The position numbers were made by a program, and so were the translations under genes. A stretch of DNA of 8,258 bases from Acholeplasma sp. (GTDB lineage: Bacteria > Bacillota_I > Bacilli_A > Acholeplasmatales > Acholeplasmataceae): the NCBI GenBank assembly GCA_012837395.1, contig DURF01000197.1, positions 1 to 8,258 on the forward strand, written 5' to 3'. Below, piece by piece: positions 6,413 through 8,258 of this stretch. The notes under the pieces were generated by a model. The model had not been told where the DNA came from, did no database searches, and saw nothing but the letters and a program-made list of their open reading frames with translations. Positions within the stretch are counted from its first letter, which is position 1. Each line of letters starts with the position of its first letter.

Positions 6413-8258
6413 CTACTCTAAATCAAGATGTTCCAAAGTTAAATCACTTGCGACATATATGCGCCAGTTTTTACGATTTGGGTTCCAATCATATATAACA
6501 CCGTATATATCAACTTGAATACTTTCAAAGTCTGGATGTAATTCATAGTCTATTAAAAAGTCATCTAATTCTTCAACATCATTTTTAAAGTATAAACCGT
6601 TATTAATATATTGAGTATTATTTTTAGTATATGTTTCATTAACAGTTAATGCATAATCCGATTTGCTTGAGTTATGATCATCAAGTTGAAGATAACCAGT
6701 TACTTTAAGCATTGATTGAAGATAGCCATTAATAATGTTATCTTTAAAGTTTTCTTTTTCTAAATTAATAATTTCCTCTAAAGTAACTGTTTTAACTTCA
6801 ATATTACTAATTGGCTCTTCGTTACTTAATCTTTTAATGTTTGAAGTAAGTTTACTTACTTCAAAGGTTGGAATATATTGATAAACCTTAAAATATCCAG
6901 TTATTTCATAGACAGTATTTGGAGCAGTATAGTTATGCATATAATCCCCATGAAGCTTAATGAAACTTTTACCATCAGTAATATAAACTAGTTTTGTTTC
7001 ATTTGCTACATCCATATAAACAGTTCCCTTAATAGTTACAGAGTAAGAACTAGTTGCTGTTCCTTTAGCATCTAGTTCAAGCATAGCAATTAAGCCATAT
7101 AAATCATCAAAGTCTTCAATTACTTGATTCTCATAAGTGGCCATATGTTGTCCAATATCATATAAATAGTTTTCACCACTACTATACCATTCATCTTTAT
7201 TCCAAGTAGTAGTAGGGGCTGTAACATCATAATGTCTAATTAAGGTGTTATTTGCAGTTCCGCTATAATCATCTACAAACCAACCATCATTAGTTTCTGG
7301 ATATTCACCGATAACACCAAAGACATCAATAATCTTATCATTTTTAGTTAAAGCAATCGCATGTCTACCATTAAAGAAAGCAACTTCACTTGCTAAATCA
7401 CCATGCTCTTTAATTTCATCAAGTGAATAAGGTGCATAAACAATATAAACATCATTTGGGTTTAGAATGCCACTAAGTGCTTGAACATACTTTGGCTCTA
7501 ATTCACCATTTGCATATAACTCTAGCTTATATGCACTTAAATGAACATCATGATCTAACCCGTTATATATTTCAATATATTTTGAATCATTAAAAGCGCC
7601 ACTACCTTCAAAATATTCAGAAATATATAAATCAGGAACTCTTTCTTCTTCCTCTTCAGGAAGTGGAGCTTCATAATAAGCCATTTCATGAATTCCTAAA
7701 TTACTATAATCTTCAAGTCCTAAGACAAGCCACTCAGATTCAGTCCATGTATTATTAGGTCCATATACATTAGGTTTTCTAATGATTGTATTATCTTTAG
7801 TTGCATCAACTACATCACCAATATCATAACCATCTGATACTTGTTCATCTAAATTTCCAACAACATCAATTAAAACATCATTTTTATAAAGTGCTATCGG
7901 GTCATTTCCATTAAAGGAAATGACTACATCACTAACACTACCTTTATCTTTAATAGTAGTATTAGCACTACTATTATAAACTACATAAATTTCTCCATCT
8001 TTTAAAGTGCCACTTAAATTTAATTCATATTGAGCAGGTTGATTACCGTTATTAAATAATTTCAAAGAATAATTAGAAAGATTAACACTTTCTCCAGTCC
8101 CATTAAAGATTTCAATATATTTATTATAATTCTTTCCTTCAGAGTATTCACTAATAAATAAATCACCAGCAAACATCTTATCAGGTGCTTTAACTTCAAA
8201 GTTGATTGATTTATCAACATCTTTGAAAGTTAAAGTAACAATAAATGTTCCAACTTCA
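6413..8258 (-). CDS. Large multidomain protein with two lamin-tail domains and OB-like segments, probably secreted (5' truncated by window edge)
   Basis: The frame runs leftward to TAG at 6413-6415 and is open to the right edge. At least 614 codons are visible, and the Met codon at 8176 is internal. The 27 codons before it (EVGTFIVTLTFKDVDKSINF...) look like the end of an Ig-like beta domain. Counting from that Met, residues 5-165 and 182-347 are two lamin-tail domains. Both carry ISEY-EG, KYIEI-NG, LS-Y-L-L, LSG-L, FNG--(A/P)IAL-KND--IDV-G and NNT-IR. An acidic linker, PLPEEEEER, joins them. Residues about 373-450 and 487-585 look like OB-fold segments (SVTIKGTVYMD, KVTGYLQLDD, VDIYGVIYDW). 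No nuclease or protease motif, C-terminal anchor or LPXTG is visible. LTD plus OB modules are known from secreted nucleases of the ExeM/YhcR type. A role in DNA degradation or surface binding is inference, and the signal peptide must lie beyond the window. Confidence 0.85.
   Translation of the reverse strand, partial: EVGTFIVTLTFKDVDKSINFEVKAPDKMFAGDLFISEYSEGKNYNKYIEIFNGTGESVNLSNYSLKLFNNGNQPAQYELNLSGTLKDGEIYVVYNSSANTTIKDKGSVSDVVISFNGNDPIALYKNDVLIDVVGNLDEQVSDGYDIGDVVDATKDNTIIRKPNVYGPNNTWTESEWLVLGLEDYSNLGIHEMAYYEAPLPEEEEERVPDLYISEYFEGSGAFNDSKYIEIYNGLDHDVHLSAYKLELYANGELEPKYVQALSGILNPNDVYIVYAPYSLDEIKEHGDLASEVAFFNGRHAIALTKNDKIIDVFGVIGEYPETNDGWFVDDYSGTANNTLIRHYDVTAPTTTWNKDEWYSSGENYLYDIGQHMATYENQVIEDFDDLYGLIAMLELDAKGTATSSYSVTIKGTVYMDVANETKLVYITDGKSFIKLHGDYMHNYTAPNTVYEITGYFKVYQYIPTFEVSKLTSNIKRLSNEEPISNIEVKTVTLEEIINLEKENFKDNIINGYLQSMLKVTGYLQLDDHNSSKSDYALTVNETYTKNNTQYINNGLYFKNDVEELDDFLIDYELHPDFESIQVDIYGVIYDWNPNRKNWRIYVASDLTLEHLDLE
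6840..6865. repeat. Near-perfect 26-bp palindrome inside the LTD gene
   Basis: TTTGAAGTAAGT (6840-6851) and ACTTACTTCAAA (6854-6865) are perfect 12-bp inverted arms separated by TT. On the coding strand it encodes FEVSKLTS at the end of the first OB-like segment. Neither side has a T-tract, so it is not a terminator. It may be an operator-like or cruciform site, or a by-product of the codons. Confidence 0.6.
7951..7976. repeat. 10-bp inverted repeat inside the LTD gene
   Basis: TAATAGTAGT (7951-7960) and ACTACTATTA (7967-7976) pair perfectly around ATTAGC. On the - strand they encode the end of NSSANTTI in the first LTD. Repeated Ser AGT and Thr ACT codons explain much of the symmetry, so a function is doubtful. 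Confidence 0.45.

Noticed and set aside
8174..8176. ATG (on the - strand) as the start of the LTD protein
   Set aside because: The same frame stays open for 27 more codons to the window edge with plausible Ig-like protein sequence. There is no signal peptide after this Met, so it is internal.

Overview
The window is A+T-rich DNA from a low-GC Gram-positive-type bacterium. The likeliest source is a mollicute-like lineage that keeps the standard genetic code (Acholeplasmatales, Izemoplasmatales or a relative). The evidence is the recF-gyrB-gyrA gene order, Gram-positive-style GyrB and GyrA motifs, strong AAGGAGAT-type ribosome binding sites, TGG for every tryptophan examined, and TGA used as the stop of recF. 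That last point argues against the Mycoplasma code 4. The lineage call is inference; a GyrB or GyrA phylogeny would decide it.

Left part (1-5108, + strand) is an ordinary replication/topology operon. It holds the C-terminal half of recF (cut by the left edge), gyrB overlapping it by 8 bases, and gyrA 16 bases after gyrB. A perfect 9-bp intrinsic terminator closes the block at 5117-5146. In many Firmicutes and mollicutes this block follows dnaA-dnaN, so oriC probably lies a few kilobases to the left. GyrB and GyrA form the A2B2 gyrase, which uses ATP to introduce negative supercoils. All catalytic residues checked are present and align almost number for number with E. coli. The one departure is a degenerate GyrA-box in the first blade of the C-terminal domain.

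Middle part (5109-5473) is a 365-base intergenic region. It holds the gyrA terminator, a possible 15-codon ORF with its own ribosome binding site, a second strong hairpin terminator (5285-5335), an ARG-box-like palindrome (5379-5394) and a sigma-A-type promoter (5416-5443). The promoter drives a highly acidic 283-residue lipoprotein of unknown function (5474-6325).

Right part (6413-8258, - strand) is a large multidomain protein, presumably secreted, running convergently to the lipoprotein. The two share a bidirectional 12-bp terminator hairpin. The visible part reads: end of a probable Ig-like domain, two tandem lamin-tail domains (LTD), then two OB-fold-like segments. The frame is open to the right edge, so the N-terminus and signal peptide lie outside. 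The architecture recalls the non-catalytic parts of secreted nucleases, but no nuclease domain is visible here.

I did not find a convincing new biological system. The items most worth a second look are the LTD/OB surface protein, the degenerate GyrA-box, the small-ORF/terminator unit downstream of gyrA, and a near-perfect 26-bp palindrome inside the LTD gene.
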